From Microvirga sesbaniae (GTDB taxonomy: Bacteria; Pseudomonadota; Alphaproteobacteria; Rhizobiales; Beijerinckiaceae): 64,000 nucleotides of DNA. Shown here one piece after another: positions 7,993 to 17,151 of the stretch. The translations under genes were made by a program, and so were the position numbers. The stretch's first letter is position 1; each line of letters opens with the position of its first letter. The stretch lies in NCBI RefSeq assembly GCF_025460805.1, contig NZ_JAMXFJ010000004.1, positions 23,633 to 87,632 of the forward strand, given 5' to 3'. The notes under the pieces were generated by a model, which was not told the origin of the DNA, did not search any database, and saw nothing but the letters and a program-made list of their open reading frames with translations.

Positions 7993-9840
7993 ATGAAGGC
8001 TGACCCCATCCACGCCGAGGCGGCATTCGACGATCCGCCCGCTCCTCAGGGGGCCCTGGCCCGGCTGAAGCATTTCGGCCGCATGATCGTGCAGCGCGGC
8101 TCGTCGAGCCTCACGCGCCGGATCGTCGTGCTCAATCTGGCCGGGCTCGTGGCCCTGCTGATCGGCTTCCTCTATCTCAACCAGTTCCGCGAGGGCCTCA
8201 TCGAAGCCCGGGTCCAGAGCCTTCTCACCCAGGGGGAGATCATCGCCGGGGCGATCGCAAGCTCCGCGACGGTGGAGACCAACACGATCACCATCGATCC
8301 GGATCAGCTCCTGCAGATGCAGGCCGGCGAGACCGAGCGGTTCACCGACGAGTCCTTCTCGGCCCTGGAATTCTCCATCAATCCGGAGCGCGTCGCTCCC
8401 CTGCTGCGCCGGCTGGTGACGCCGACCAAGACCCGCGCCCGCATCTTCGACCGGGAAGGCATGCTGCTGCTCGATTCCCGGTCGTTCTATTCCCGCGGCG
8501 ACATCCTGCGCATGGATCTTCCGCCGGTCGCCAATGTGGAGAACACGACGAGCTTCATCGAGCGAACCTGGAACAGCCTCCGCAAGATGTTCCGGCGCAC
8601 GGTGCGGCCCGTCCAGGAGGAGGTCGGCCCCGCCAACGGCAAGTCCCTTCCGGAAGTCCAGCAGGCCTTCGCCGGCCAGCAATCGAGCGTGGTTCGCGTC
8701 AACAACCGCGGCGAGACTATCGTGTCCGTGGCCGTGCCGATCCAGCGCTTCCGGACGGTCCAGGGCGCGCTCCTCCTCTCGACCCAGGAAGGCGACATCG
8801 ACGCCATCATCGCGTCCGAGCGCTTCGCGCTGCTCCAGGTATTCCTGGTGGCGGCCGTGGTGATGATCGTGCTGTCGCTCTTCCTCGCCGGCGCCATCGC
8901 GGGGCCGGTCCGGCGGCTGGCGGAAGCCGCCGAGCGGGTGCGCTGGGGCACGAAGTCCCGCCAGGAGATCCCCGACTTCACCGGCCGGGCGGATGAGATC
9001 GGCCACCTCTCGGGCGCCCTGCGGGACATGACCAAGGCGCTCTACAACCGCATCGACGCCATCGAGAGCTTCGCGGCGGACGTGGCGCACGAGCTGAAGA
9101 ACCCGCTGACCTCCCTGCGCAGCGCCGTGGAGACCCTGCCGCTCGCCCGCAGCGACGAGTCCCGCCAGCGTCTCCTGTCGATCATCCAGCACGACGTGAA
9201 GCGTCTCGACCGGCTGATCAGCGACATCTCGGACGCCTCGCGCCTCGATGCGGAGCTCGCCCGCGCCGATGCGGAGCCGGTGGACATGGTCCGCCTCCTG
9301 GACGCGGTGGTGTCGGTCGCCAACGAGCGCCGGCAGGGCCACGACCCGCTGATCACCCTGAGCATCGACCGGCAGGCTCAGGGACGCGACGCCTTCCTGG
9401 TCCTCGGTCACGACAGCCGCCTGGGCCAGGTCTTCAACAACCTGATCGACAACGCCCGCTCCTTCTCGCCGCCCGACGAGCCCGTGAAGGTCTCCATGCG
9501 CCGCCGCAGGAACCAGGTGGAAATCCTCGTGGAGGACAGCGGACCCGGCATCGAGCCCGATGCCCTCGACCGGATCTTCGAGCGCTTCTACACGGACCGG
9601 CCCGAGCAGGGCTTCGGCCAGAATTCCGGACTCGGCCTGTCTATCTCGCGTCAGATCATCGAAGCCCATCGCGGGACCATCCGGGCCGAGAACCGGCTCG
9701 GCCCACCCGACGAGGACGGCGAGCCCGAGCGCCTGGGCGCCCGCTTCGTCATCCGTCTTCCGATCGAAGGCGTGAAGGCCAAGAAGGAGCAGGACCGGAA
9801 GGACCGGGCAAGGCGCGATCCGGGAAAGAAGGCCCCGTGA
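7993..9840 (+). CDS. chvG: Membrane sensor histidine kinase ChvG
   Basis: A 615-aa kinase with a cytoplasmic N-terminus, TM1 at about 43-63, a periplasmic sensing domain at about 64-278, TM2 at about 278-302, then HAMP and HisKA. The phospho-accepting His is H366 in DVAHELKNPLTSL. The HATPase shows an N-box (NNLIDNARSF), EDSGPGIE and SGLGLSIS. In Rhizobiales the periplasmic repressor ExoR usually binds this domain; no exoR gene is in the window. The start follows a repeat-containing spacer. The gene overlaps hprK by 4 nt (GTGA), so translation is probably coupled. Confidence 0.95.
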   Translation: MKADPIHAEAAFDDPPAPQGALARLKHFGRMIVQRGSSSLTRRIVVLNLAGLVALLIGFLYLNQFREGLIEARVQSLLTQGEIIAGAIASSATVETNTITIDPDQLLQMQAGETERFTDESFSALEFSINPERVAPLLRRLVTPTKTRARIFDREGMLLLDSRSFYSRGDILRMDLPPVANVENTTSFIERTWNSLRKMFRRTVRPVQEEVGPANGKSLPEVQQAFAGQQSSVVRVNNRGETIVSVAVPIQRFRTVQGALLLSTQEGDIDAIIASERFALLQVFLVAAVVMIVLSLFLAGAIAGPVRRLAEAAERVRWGTKSRQEIPDFTGRADEIGHLSGALRDMTKALYNRIDAIESFAADVAHELKNPLTSLRSAVETLPLARSDESRQRLLSIIQHDVKRLDRLISDISDASRLDAELARADAEPVDMVRLLDAVVSVANERRQGHDPLITLSIDRQAQGRDAFLVLGHDSRLGQVFNNLIDNARSFSPPDEPVKVSMRRRRNQVEILVEDSGPGIEPDALDRIFERFYTDRPEQGFGQNSGLGLSISRQIIEAHRGTIRAENRLGPPDEDGEPERLGARFVIRLPIEGVKAKKEQDRKDRARRDPGKKAP

Positions 9841-10292
9841 GCGACGCGCAGACGATCCACGGCGGCTGCGTACTGGTCGGCGAGGCCGGACTTCTGATCC
9901 GGGGCCCGTCGGGATCGGGCAAGTCGACGCTGGCCCGCGAGGTGGTATCGCTCGCCCTCAGGGCCGGCCGGTTCGGTCGGCTGGTCAGCGACGACCGCAC
10001 CCGTCTCGAGGCGCTCCATGGCCGGCTTCTGGCGCGGCCCGTGGATCCACTCGGCGGCAGCATCGAGGTCTTCGGCCTGGGCATCGTCCGCCAGGCCTTC
10101 GAGCCCGCGGCCGTCATTCGCCTGGTGGTCGATCTCTCGGAGCATCCGGCCCGCTATCCCGACGCCCAGGACGGGCATGTCGTCCTGTGCGGCGTCATGG
10201 TCCCTCGCATCCGGATGCAGGCCGGGGCAATCTCCGCGGACGTCGCCCTGGGCTGCCTGAGTGGTCTGCGCGACACGGTCGTGACACTGTGA
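9837..10292 (+). CDS. hprK: HPr kinase/phosphorylase, short alphaproteobacterial form
   Basis: A 151-aa protein corresponding to only the C-terminal catalytic domain of Gram-positive HprK, as is usual in alphaproteobacteria. Walker A GPSGSGKS is at 23-30, and an acidic DLSEHPARYP stretch follows. It phosphorylates and dephosphorylates HPr at the regulatory Ser. It starts with GTG inside the chvG stop and is followed after 88 nt by EIIA-Man and then HPr. HPr S63 would be its target. Confidence 0.93.
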   Translation: MSDAQTIHGGCVLVGEAGLLIRGPSGSGKSTLAREVVSLALRAGRFGRLVSDDRTRLEALHGRLLARPVDPLGGSIEVFGLGIVRQAFEPAAVIRLVVDLSEHPARYPDAQDGHVVLCGVMVPRIRMQAGAISADVALGCLSGLRDTVVTL

Positions 10293-10380
10293 TGAACTTT
10301 TCCTCTCAATGCTCTTGCGCTTGGCTTCGCGGTGCACAAAATAGCGGCTCCGCTCTCGGAGCGTTCGGACTTGTAACATT

Positions 10381-10782
10381 ATGATTGGAATGGTGCTCGT
10401 CACCCACGGGCAGCTCGCGACGGAATTCAAAGCGGCGCTTGAGCATGTCGTGGGGCCCCAAGAGCAGCTCGAAACGATCACGATCGGCCCCGACGACGAC
10501 ATGGAGACACGGCGCAAGGACATCATGGCCGCCGTGTGCCGGGTCAACTCGGGACAGGGAGTCGTGGTTCTGACGGACATGTTCGGCGGCACGCCGTCGA
10601 ACCTGGCCCTGTCCTGCATGAACGGGGGCTCCGTCGAGGTGGTGGCGGGCATCAACCTGCCCATGCTGATCAAACTGGCTTCCGTCCGGGACGAGGAACC
10701 CTTGTCCGACGCGGTCTCCCATGCCCAGGAGGCGGGGCGCAAGTACATCAACATCGCCTCGCGCGTCCTCTCCGGAAAGTAA
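10381..10782 (+). CDS. PTS EIIA component, mannose-family (EIIA-Man-like)
   Basis: A 133-aa EIIA-Man domain. Phospho-acceptor H9 lies in MVLVTHG, and the TDMFGGTPSN loop is the family signature. There is no attached IIB and no IIC/IID permease nearby, so it is likely a phosphate-signalling protein acting with HPr and PTS-Ntr and not a sugar importer. It sits between hprK and ptsH in one operon, 5 nt before HPr. Confidence 0.92.
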   Translation: MIGMVLVTHGQLATEFKAALEHVVGPQEQLETITIGPDDDMETRRKDIMAAVCRVNSGQGVVVLTDMFGGTPSNLALSCMNGGSVEVVAGINLPMLIKLASVRDEEPLSDAVSHAQEAGRKYINIASRVLSGK

Positions 10783-10787
10783 GCCTC

Positions 10788-11108
10788 ATGGACCGGCCCT
10801 TCGACCAGGACTGCCCGCCTGCCGCCGTGCCGGATGGAGCCGAAGTCCGGGAGCTTCCCATCATCAACCGCCGGGGCCTGCACGCCCGCGCCTCGGCCAA
10901 GTTCGTTCAGACCGTCGAACGCTTCAATTCCGACGTCACCGTGACCCGCTGCGGCGAGACCGTGGGCGGACGCTCGATCATGGGACTCCTGACCCTGGCG
11001 GCCGCCCAGGGCACCTCGATCACCGTCACGGCCAAGGGGGAGGATGCGGCCCTCTGCCTCCAGGCCATCGACGACCTCCTCGCCAACCGGTTCGGCGAGG
11101 ACGAGTGA
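10788..11108 (+). CDS. ptsH: Phosphocarrier protein HPr
   Basis: A 106-aa HPr with an extra N-terminal segment of about 17 residues. H32 ([12 protein letters not shown]) corresponds to His15 and S63 ([11 protein letters not shown]) to the regulatory Ser46. The 31-residue spacing is exactly canonical, so both phosphorylation sites are kept and HprK has a target. ATG 10788 follows the EIIA stop by 5 nt. Confidence 0.93.
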   Translation: MDRPFDQDCPPAAVPDGAEVRELPIINRRGLHARASAKFVQTVERFNSDVTVTRCGETVGGRSIMGLLTLAAAQGTSITVTAKGEDAALCLQAIDDLLANRFGEDE

Positions 11109-11119
11109 TCGAAGTGGAC

Positions 11120-11139
11120 ATATAAAGACATCTTTATAT
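11120..11139 (+). promoter_or_regulatory. Palindromic operator upstream of ahcY (SahR-like)
   Basis: ATATAAAGA (11120-11128) and TCTTTATAT (11131-11139) are perfect 9-bp arms around CA, in an otherwise GC-rich setting. It lies 75 nt before ahcY and abuts a possible -35 TTGATT (11141-11146) with CTGATA 17 nt on. Size and symmetry fit an ArsR-family regulator; SahR, which responds to S-adenosylhomocysteine, is known to control ahcY in Proteobacteria. The regulator assignment is inference. Confidence 0.6.
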
Positions 11140-11214
11140 CTTGATTGCCTCTTCCCGCGGGCTCTGATAGAGACGGCACCAATTCAACCGAACAGGTGCA
11201 AGAGAGAGGCCATC

Positions 11215-12615
11215 ATGGCGCAGGATTACATCGTCAAAGACATCAGCCTTGCCGATTTCGGCCGCAAGGAGATCTCGATCGCCGAGACCGAGATGCCGGG
11301 CCTGATGGCCGTTCGCGAGGAATACGGCCCGAAGCAGCCCCTGAAGGGCGCTCGCATCGCCGGCTCTCTCCACATGACCATCCAGACCGCCGTGCTGATC
11401 GAGACCCTGAAGGCTCTCGGCGCGGATATCCGCTGGGTGTCCTGCAACATCTATTCGACCCAGGACCACGCCGCCGCCGCCATCGCGGCCGCCGGCATCC
11501 CGGTCTTCGCCTACAAGGGCGAGACCCTGAAGGAATACTGGGACTACACCGCCAAGCTGTTCGACTGGCACGGCGGCGGCGTCCCGAACATGATCCTCGA
11601 CGACGGCGGCGATGCCACCATGCTGGTCCATCTCGGCCTGCGCGCCGAGCAGGGCGACACCGCCTTCCTCGACAAGCCGGGCTCCGAGGAGGAAGAGGTG
11701 TTCTTCGCGCTCATCCGGCGCCTCCTCGCCGAGAAGCCGAAGGGCTGGTTCGCCGAGATCGCCAATTCGATCAAGGGCGTGTCGGAGGAGACCACCACGG
11801 GCGTCCACCGCCTCTACATCATGGAGAAGGAGGGCAAGCTCCTCTTCCCGGCGATCAACGTCAACGACTCGGTGACCAAGTCCAAGTTCGACAACCTCTA
11901 CGGCTGCCGCGAGTCGCTGGTCGACGGCATCCGCCGCGGCACGGACGTGATGATGGCCGGCAAGGTCGCCATGGTGGCGGGCTTCGGCGACGTGGGCAAG
12001 GGCTCCGCCGCCTCCTTGCGCCAGGCCGGCTGCCGCGTGCTGGTGTCGGAAGTGGACCCGATCTGCGCTCTCCAGGCCGCCATGGAAGGCTATGAGGTCA
12101 CGACCATGGAGGACGCGGCTCCGCGCGCCGACATCTTCGTCACCGCCACCGGCAACAAGGACGTCATCACCCTCGATCACATGCGGGCGATGAAGGACCG
12201 GGCCATCGTCTGCAACATCGGCCACTTCGACAACGAGATTCAGGTGGCCGGCCTGAAGAACCTCACCTGGACCAACATCAAGCCGCAGGTCGACGAGATC
12301 ACGTTCCCCGACGGGCACCGCATCATCCTGCTCTCGGAAGGCCGCCTCGTGAACCTCGGCAACGCCATGGGGCACCCGTCCTTCGTGATGTCGGCCTCGT
12401 TCACCAACCAGACGCTGGCCCAGATCGAACTCTTTGGCCAGCAGGGCAAGTACGAGAAGAAGGTCTACACCCTGCCGAAGCACCTGGACGAGAAGGTCGC
12501 ATCGCTGCACCTGGAGAAGATCGGCGTGAAGCTCACCAAGCTGCGCCCCGACCAGGCAGCCTATATCGGCGTCTCCGAGAAGGGCCCGTTCAAGCCGGAT
12601 CACTACCGCTACTGA
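11215..12615 (+). CDS. ahcY: Adenosylhomocysteinase
   Basis: A 466-aa cytosolic NAD-dependent enzyme that splits S-adenosylhomocysteine to adenosine and homocysteine, keeping methylation reactions running. The Rossmann motif [15 protein letters not shown] binds [11 protein letters not shown] is the second signature, and the C-terminal KPDHYRY is diagnostic. Length matches the bacterial form with the 40-residue insertion. ATG 11215 follows AGAGAGG; the frame extends upstream but that part is not conserved. A palindromic operator lies just upstream and a terminator follows. Confidence 0.97.
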   Translation: MAQDYIVKDISLADFGRKEISIAETEMPGLMAVREEYGPKQPLKGARIAGSLHMTIQTAVLIETLKALGADIRWVSCNIYSTQDHAAAAIAAAGIPVFAYKGETLKEYWDYTAKLFDWHGGGVPNMILDDGGDATMLVHLGLRAEQGDTAFLDKPGSEEEEVFFALIRRLLAEKPKGWFAEIANSIKGVSEETTTGVHRLYIMEKEGKLLFPAINVNDSVTKSKFDNLYGCRESLVDGIRRGTDVMMAGKVAMVAGFGDVGKGSAASLRQAGCRVLVSEVDPICALQAAMEGYEVTTMEDAAPRADIFVTATGNKDVITLDHMRAMKDRAIVCNIGHFDNEIQVAGLKNLTWTNIKPQVDEITFPDGHRIILLSEGRLVNLGNAMGHPSFVMSASFTNQTLAQIELFGQQGKYEKKVYTLPKHLDEKVASLHLEKIGVKLTKLRPDQAAYIGVSEKGPFKPDHYRY

Positions 12616-12640
12616 TCGGCCCTCTCCCGGACCACGATCG

Positions 12641-12670
12641 AAAGCCCGGCCTCGGCCGGGCTTTTTCTTT
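12641..12670 (+). terminator. Terminator of ahcY
   Basis: AGCCCGGCC (12643-12651) pairs with GGCCGGGCT (12654-12662) and is followed by a T-rich tail. Confidence 0.9.
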
Positions 12671-12769
12671 GTCCGGCGGCCGACGAATCGACAAAGTGTC
12701 GCACCGGCATGTGTGTGTCTCAAATGCAATATGGTTCGACGAATTGCGCACAGGTTCTCCAAAGGAAGT

Positions 12770-12784
12770 TTAAGCCGGTGTTAA
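12770..12784 (+). promoter_or_regulatory. CtrA box upstream of divL
   Basis: TTAA-N7-TTAA (TTAAGCCGGTGTTAA) matches the full CtrA consensus and is followed by C, 171 nt before the divL start. The site is AT-rich inside a GC-rich region. CtrA is the master cell-cycle regulator whose kinase CckA is controlled by DivL, so this would be a feedback link. Confidence 0.65.
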
Positions 12785-12955
12785 CCCCCTTCCTGGCGGA
12801 GTCAGGGCTAGTCTAGAGTGAACGCGAATCGACCGGCTGTGCTGTGGCTTCGAACCTGCGCCGGCAGTTCCGTTCATGCGTAGACGGTTGACCTCTGCGG
12901 CGCGGGAAAGCGCGGCCGGGGCTCGATCCAACTTGGCCTGAATGTCGGGCCGCCA

Positions 12956-15547
12956 ATGAAGAAAGGGCAGCGCGGCATGGCCGGCCAACGGGAGCGTCAC
13001 GACGGCGGGAAGGACGGGAGGGGCTCTCTCGTCGGTGCCGCCCGCGTTCCCCTGTCCCTGGCGCTCCTGGCAGGCACCGCCCCGGCGGCCCTTGCCAACG
13101 GCCTGCTGCTCCCCATCGCGGAAGGCGCCTCGGATCTTCTGGGCTTTCTCCACAGCTTCGACCTGCACAACGCCGCCTATTTCGGCCTCTTCATGGGCCT
13201 TGTCGCCTTCTCGACCACCACGGCCCTGCTGCTCATGCGCGAGCAGAAGCGCTCCGCCCGGATGGAGCGGCGTCTCCGGAACGAGCTCGACGCCCTTCGG
13301 GGCGCGGACGATCTCGCGGCGCTCCTCATGGGGTCGGAACGTCAGCTCCTGGTGAGCTGGCACGGCCGGGACGGCGAGCCGCGCTTCCAGGGCGATCCCT
13401 CCATCGTGGGCGAGAATGCTCCGGCCCAGCGCGCTCTGGCGTTCGGCACCTGGCTCGCGCCTGCCGATGCGGCTGCCGTGGACAGCGCCCTCGAGCAGCT
13501 CAAGCAGCGCGGCCAGGGCTTCCGCCTCACCGGCCGGTGCACGGCCGGCCGCCGCTTCGTCGACGTGGAAGGCCGCACCATCGGCGGGCGGGCGATCCTG
13601 CGCCTGCGGGACGTGACGGGCGACCGGGCCGAACTCATGACGGCTCAGAACCAACTGGCGACCGCACGCAGCGATCTGCGGGCCATGACGATGCTTCTCG
13701 ACGACGTCGCCTACCCGCTCTGGATCCGCGACCAGGACGACAAGCTCCTCTGGGCCAATCAGGCCTATCTGCGTTCGGTGGAGGCCAAGGACCTCGACGA
13801 CGCCATCGCACGCTCCCTCGAACTCCTCGGGGCGATCACCCGGGACGAGGCGCGGCGCCAGCGCCAGTCGGGCACCACCTTCTCGGGCCGCGTGACGGCC
13901 GTGGTGGCGGGCCACCGCGCCGTTCTCGACGTGATCGAGCGCCCGACGTCCGGCGGCAGCGCGGGCATCGCCGTGGACGTATCGGAACTCGAAGCGGTCC
14001 GCACCGATCTGCAGCGCCAGATGGATGCCCATGTGCGCACCCTGGATCAGCTGCCGACGGCCGTCGCGATCTTCGATGGAACGCAGACCCTGATCTTCAG
14101 CAACGCGGCCTATCAGCAGCTCTGGGGCCTCGATGCGGCCTTTCTCGCGTCCCGGCCGACGGACGGCGAGGTGCTCGACCGCCTGCGCGCCGGCCGCAAG
14201 CTGCCCGAGCAGGCGGATTTCCGCGCCTGGAAGGCCGACTTCCTGCAGGGCTACCGCTCGGTCGAGCAGCAGGAGACCTGGTGGCACCTGCCCGACCGGC
14301 GGACCCTGCGCGTGGTCATCAATCCCAATCCGCAGGGCGGGGTGACCTATCTCTTCGACGACGTCAGCGAGCGCTTCGAGCTGGCCTCCCAGGTGCATTC
14401 GCTGACCCGCGTGCAGTCCGAGACTCTCGACACGCTCAAGGAGGGCGTCGCGGTGTTCGGGTCCGACGGGCGCCTCAAGCTGCACAACCGCGCCTTCGCC
14501 GAAATGTGGAACCTGCCGCCCGAGATGACGGGCGAGAACCCGCATATCGATACGATCATCAAGACCTGCCGCCTCCTGACATCGCAGGACGAGCCGTGGA
14601 TCGACATCCGCGGCGCGGTGGCGGGCCTTGCCGACATGCGCATGGGCCTTACCTGCCGCATCGAGCGCCATGACGGCACGGCGCTCGACTGCACCGCGCA
14701 GCCCCTGCCCGACGGCGCCACGTTGCTCAGCTTCACCGACGTGACCGCGAGCGTGAACGTGGAGCGTGCGCTCACCGAACGCAACGACGCGCTCGAACGC
14801 GCCTCGCGCCTGCGCGACGAGTTCGTGCATCACGTGTCCTACGAACTGCGCTCGCCCCTCACCAACATCATCGGCTTCACGCAGCTTCTCGGCGACGAGA
14901 CGGTGGGCGCGCTCAATCCGCGTCAGCGCGACTACGCCGACCACATCATGCGCTCCTCGGCGGCGCTGCTCGCGATTCTCAACGACATTCTCGATCTCGC
15001 GTCCATCGACACCGGCTCCCTCGAGCTCAGCCCTGAGATCGTCGACATCCGGTCCACCATCGAGGCCGCCATGCGCGGGCTGGAGGACCGGCTTGCGGAA
15101 TCCTCGCTCACCGTGGTGGTCGATACGCCCGATGACATCGGCACCTTCGTGGCCGACGGCAAGCGCGTGCGGCAGATCCTGTTCAACCTGCTCTCCAACG
15201 CGGTCGGCTTCTCGTCGCCCGGGCAGACGATCCGAGTTTCGGCGCGCAAGCGTGGCGGCGAGGTGATCTTCGACGTGAAGGATCAGGGCCGCGGCATCCC
15301 GCCCGAGATCAAGGCGCGCATCTTCGAGCGGTTCGAGAGCCACACCCTGGGAACGCGCCACCGCGGCGTGGGCCTGGGCCTGTCGATCGTGCGCTCCTTC
15401 GTGGAGCTGCATGGCGGGCGCATCGAGGTGTCGTCCGCCCCGGGCATCGGCACCACCATCACGTGCATCTTCCCGAACGACCGCCACGAGACGCCGTCCG
15501 ATGGCCGATCCGCGCAATCTGCGCTAACACCGATCGCAGCCGAGTAG
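12956..15547 (+). CDS. divL: DivL-type cell-cycle sensor protein (Tyr in the H-box)
   Basis: 863 aa. Hydrophobic segments at about 30-48 and 72-93 anchor it in the membrane. PAS-like domains begin near 247, 363 and 491, then a dimerization domain and a HATPase (NLLSNAVGFSS, DQGRGIPPEI, GVGLGLSIVRSF). The key feature is VSYELRSPLTN: Tyr629 replaces the phospho-accepting His of the usual SHELRTPL. The same substitution defines Caulobacter DivL (Tyr550), which binds phosphorylated DivK and modulates CckA and so CtrA. Gene order ahead of tsaE supports orthology. It is longer than Caulobacter DivL. The exact start is uncertain; a second Met lies at residue 8. Confidence 0.85.
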   Translation: MKKGQRGMAGQRERHDGGKDGRGSLVGAARVPLSLALLAGTAPAALANGLLLPIAEGASDLLGFLHSFDLHNAAYFGLFMGLVAFSTTTALLLMREQKRSARMERRLRNELDALRGADDLAALLMGSERQLLVSWHGRDGEPRFQGDPSIVGENAPAQRALAFGTWLAPADAAAVDSALEQLKQRGQGFRLTGRCTAGRRFVDVEGRTIGGRAILRLRDVTGDRAELMTAQNQLATARSDLRAMTMLLDDVAYPLWIRDQDDKLLWANQAYLRSVEAKDLDDAIARSLELLGAITRDEARRQRQSGTTFSGRVTAVVAGHRAVLDVIERPTSGGSAGIAVDVSELEAVRTDLQRQMDAHVRTLDQLPTAVAIFDGTQTLIFSNAAYQQLWGLDAAFLASRPTDGEVLDRLRAGRKLPEQADFRAWKADFLQGYRSVEQQETWWHLPDRRTLRVVINPNPQGGVTYLFDDVSERFELASQVHSLTRVQSETLDTLKEGVAVFGSDGRLKLHNRAFAEMWNLPPEMTGENPHIDTIIKTCRLLTSQDEPWIDIRGAVAGLADMRMGLTCRIERHDGTALDCTAQPLPDGATLLSFTDVTASVNVERALTERNDALERASRLRDEFVHHVSYELRSPLTNIIGFTQLLGDETVGALNPRQRDYADHIMRSSAALLAILNDILDLASIDTGSLELSPEIVDIRSTIEAAMRGLEDRLAESSLTVVVDTPDDIGTFVADGKRVRQILFNLLSNAVGFSSPGQTIRVSARKRGGEVIFDVKDQGRGIPPEIKARIFERFESHTLGTRHRGVGLGLSIVRSFVELHGGRIEVSSAPGIGTTITCIFPNDRHETPSDGRSAQSALTPIAAE

Positions 15548-15555
15548 GAACAGCG

Positions 15556-17142
15556 ATGGCGAATGGACTGGCTCTCATGCCCGAACAGGATGTTTTGCAG
15601 GCCGCATGGATCGTGACGCTTCCCGACCACGAGTCGACGGAGCGCTTCGCGCGGATCCTGGCCGAAGAGCTCAAGCCTGGCGATCTGGTGACCCTCTCGG
15701 GAGGGCTCGGCGCCGGCAAGACCACGCTGGCCCGCGCCCTGGTGCGCATCCTGGCCGGTGAGCCGGAGCTCGAGGTCCCGAGCCCCACCTTCACCCTGAT
15801 GCAGGTCTATGACGGCCCGCGCTGCCCGATCGTGCACGCGGATTTCTACCGCCTCTCCGGCGGCTACGAGCTGACGGAGCTGGGCTGGGACGAGATGACG
15901 GAGAACGCCATCGCGCTCGTGGAATGGCCGGAGCGCGCCGCGGATGCGCTCAAGCCCGAGCATCTCGACATCCGTCTCGATTTCATGCCCGGCGGTCAGG
16001 GCCGCGGCAGGCTCGCCATGCTGACCGGAACCGGCGCCTTCGCGTCCCGGCTCCAGCGCATGAAGGCCTATCGCAACCTGGTGGAGCGCTGCGGCTGGGG
16101 CGATGCCGTGCGCCATCCGATGACCGCCGACGCCTCGGTGATCCGCTCCTACGAGCGCCTGGTGAAGCCTGACGGCTCGACCGCGCTGCTGATGATCTCT
16201 CCCCCGCGCCCGGTCGGGCCGGCCGTGCGGCGGGGCAAGCCCTACACCACCATCGCGAAGCTCGCCGAGACCGTGAACGCCTTCGTGGCCATCGACAAGG
16301 GCCTGCGGGCCCTGGGCTTCAGCGCGCCCTACATCTACGGCGAGGACCTGGAGGCGGGCCTGCTCCTCATCGAGGATCTCGGGGCCGAGCCCGTCACCAA
16401 CGAGAACGGGCCGATCCCGGAGCGCTACGCGGAGGCGACGCGGATTCTGGCGCAGCTCCATGGCCAGACCCTGCCGCAGGTGCTGCCCGTGGCGGACGGG
16501 ATCGATCACCCGATCCCGCCCTACGATCTCGAAGCGCTCCTGATCGAGGTGGAGCTGCTGCTCGACTGGTACGTGCCGCACATCATCGGCACCCAGCTCT
16601 CGGGATCGGCGCGGGCCGAGTTCGTCAATCTCTGGACCGAGACCCTGGGCGAGGTCCTCTCCGCCCCGGTCACCTGGACCCTGCGCGACTACCATTCGCC
16701 CAACCTGATCTGGCTTCCCGAACGCGAAGGCCTCCAGCGCGTCGGCCTGATCGACTTCCAGGACGCGGTCCTGGGCTCGCCCGCCTACGATGTCGCGTCG
16801 CTCCTGCAGGATGCGCGCGTGACGGTGCCGCCGGAACTGGAGCTGAAGCTCATCGGCCTCTATGCCCGGGACCGGAAGGCCGCCGATCGGGCCTTCGACG
16901 TGTCCGCCTTCGCCCGCGCCTATGCCATCATGGCGGGCCAGCGCGCGACCAAGATCCTCGGCATCTTCGCCCGCCTCGACCGGCGCGACGGCAAGCCGCA
17001 TTACCTGAAGCACCTGCCGCGGATCGAGGCCTACCTGGTCCGCAACCTCGCCCATCCGGCCCTGGGAAAGCTCAAGGGCTGGTATGAAAACTATCTGCCG
17101 CGGCTCGTCCCCTACGGGGATGACATCCCGCCCGAAGCCTGA
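15556..17142 (+). CDS. tsaE: TsaE ATPase fused to N-acetylmuramate/sugar kinase (AmgK-like)
   Basis: A 528-aa fusion. Residues 1 to about 155 are TsaE, the ATPase of tRNA t6A37 threonylcarbamoylation: Walker A GGLGAGKTT (K55), PSPTFTL and HADFYRL. From about 175 the aminoglycoside-phosphotransferase fold begins (MKAYRNLVER), with catalytic D378 in RDYHSPN and metal motif IDFQDA at 399-404; this half resembles AmgK, the anomeric MurNAc/GlcNAc kinase. murU follows 9 nt later, which supports the AmgK reading. ATG 15556 has a short GGAA site and lies 8 nt after divL. Similar fusions are common in Rhizobiales. Confidence 0.88.
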   Translation: MANGLALMPEQDVLQAAWIVTLPDHESTERFARILAEELKPGDLVTLSGGLGAGKTTLARALVRILAGEPELEVPSPTFTLMQVYDGPRCPIVHADFYRLSGGYELTELGWDEMTENAIALVEWPERAADALKPEHLDIRLDFMPGGQGRGRLAMLTGTGAFASRLQRMKAYRNLVERCGWGDAVRHPMTADASVIRSYERLVKPDGSTALLMISPPRPVGPAVRRGKPYTTIAKLAETVNAFVAIDKGLRALGFSAPYIYGEDLEAGLLLIEDLGAEPVTNENGPIPERYAEATRILAQLHGQTLPQVLPVADGIDHPIPPYDLEALLIEVELLLDWYVPHIIGTQLSGSARAEFVNLWTETLGEVLSAPVTWTLRDYHSPNLIWLPEREGLQRVGLIDFQDAVLGSPAYDVASLLQDARVTVPPELELKLIGLYARDRKAADRAFDVSAFARAYAIMAGQRATKILGIFARLDRRDGKPHYLKHLPRIEAYLVRNLAHPALGKLKGWYENYLPRLVPYGDDIPPEA

Positions 17143-17151
17143 GTCATTTCC

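Larger units (their letters stand above)
12616..12955. other. ahcY-divL intergenic region
   Basis: A 340-nt gap that holds the ahcY terminator, then the divL promoter region with a perfect CtrA box at 12770-12784. I see no gene in it. Confidence 0.7.

Noticed and set aside
11109..11214. SAM- or SAH-type riboswitch before ahcY
   Set aside because: Too short and lacking conserved stem pattern; a DNA palindrome explains the symmetry better.
12770..15517. Long open frame of over 900 codons on the minus strand opposite divL
   Set aside because: It is an antisense shadow of high-GC codon use; composition is Arg/His/Gly-rich with no recognisable domain, while divL on the plus strand has full motifs.
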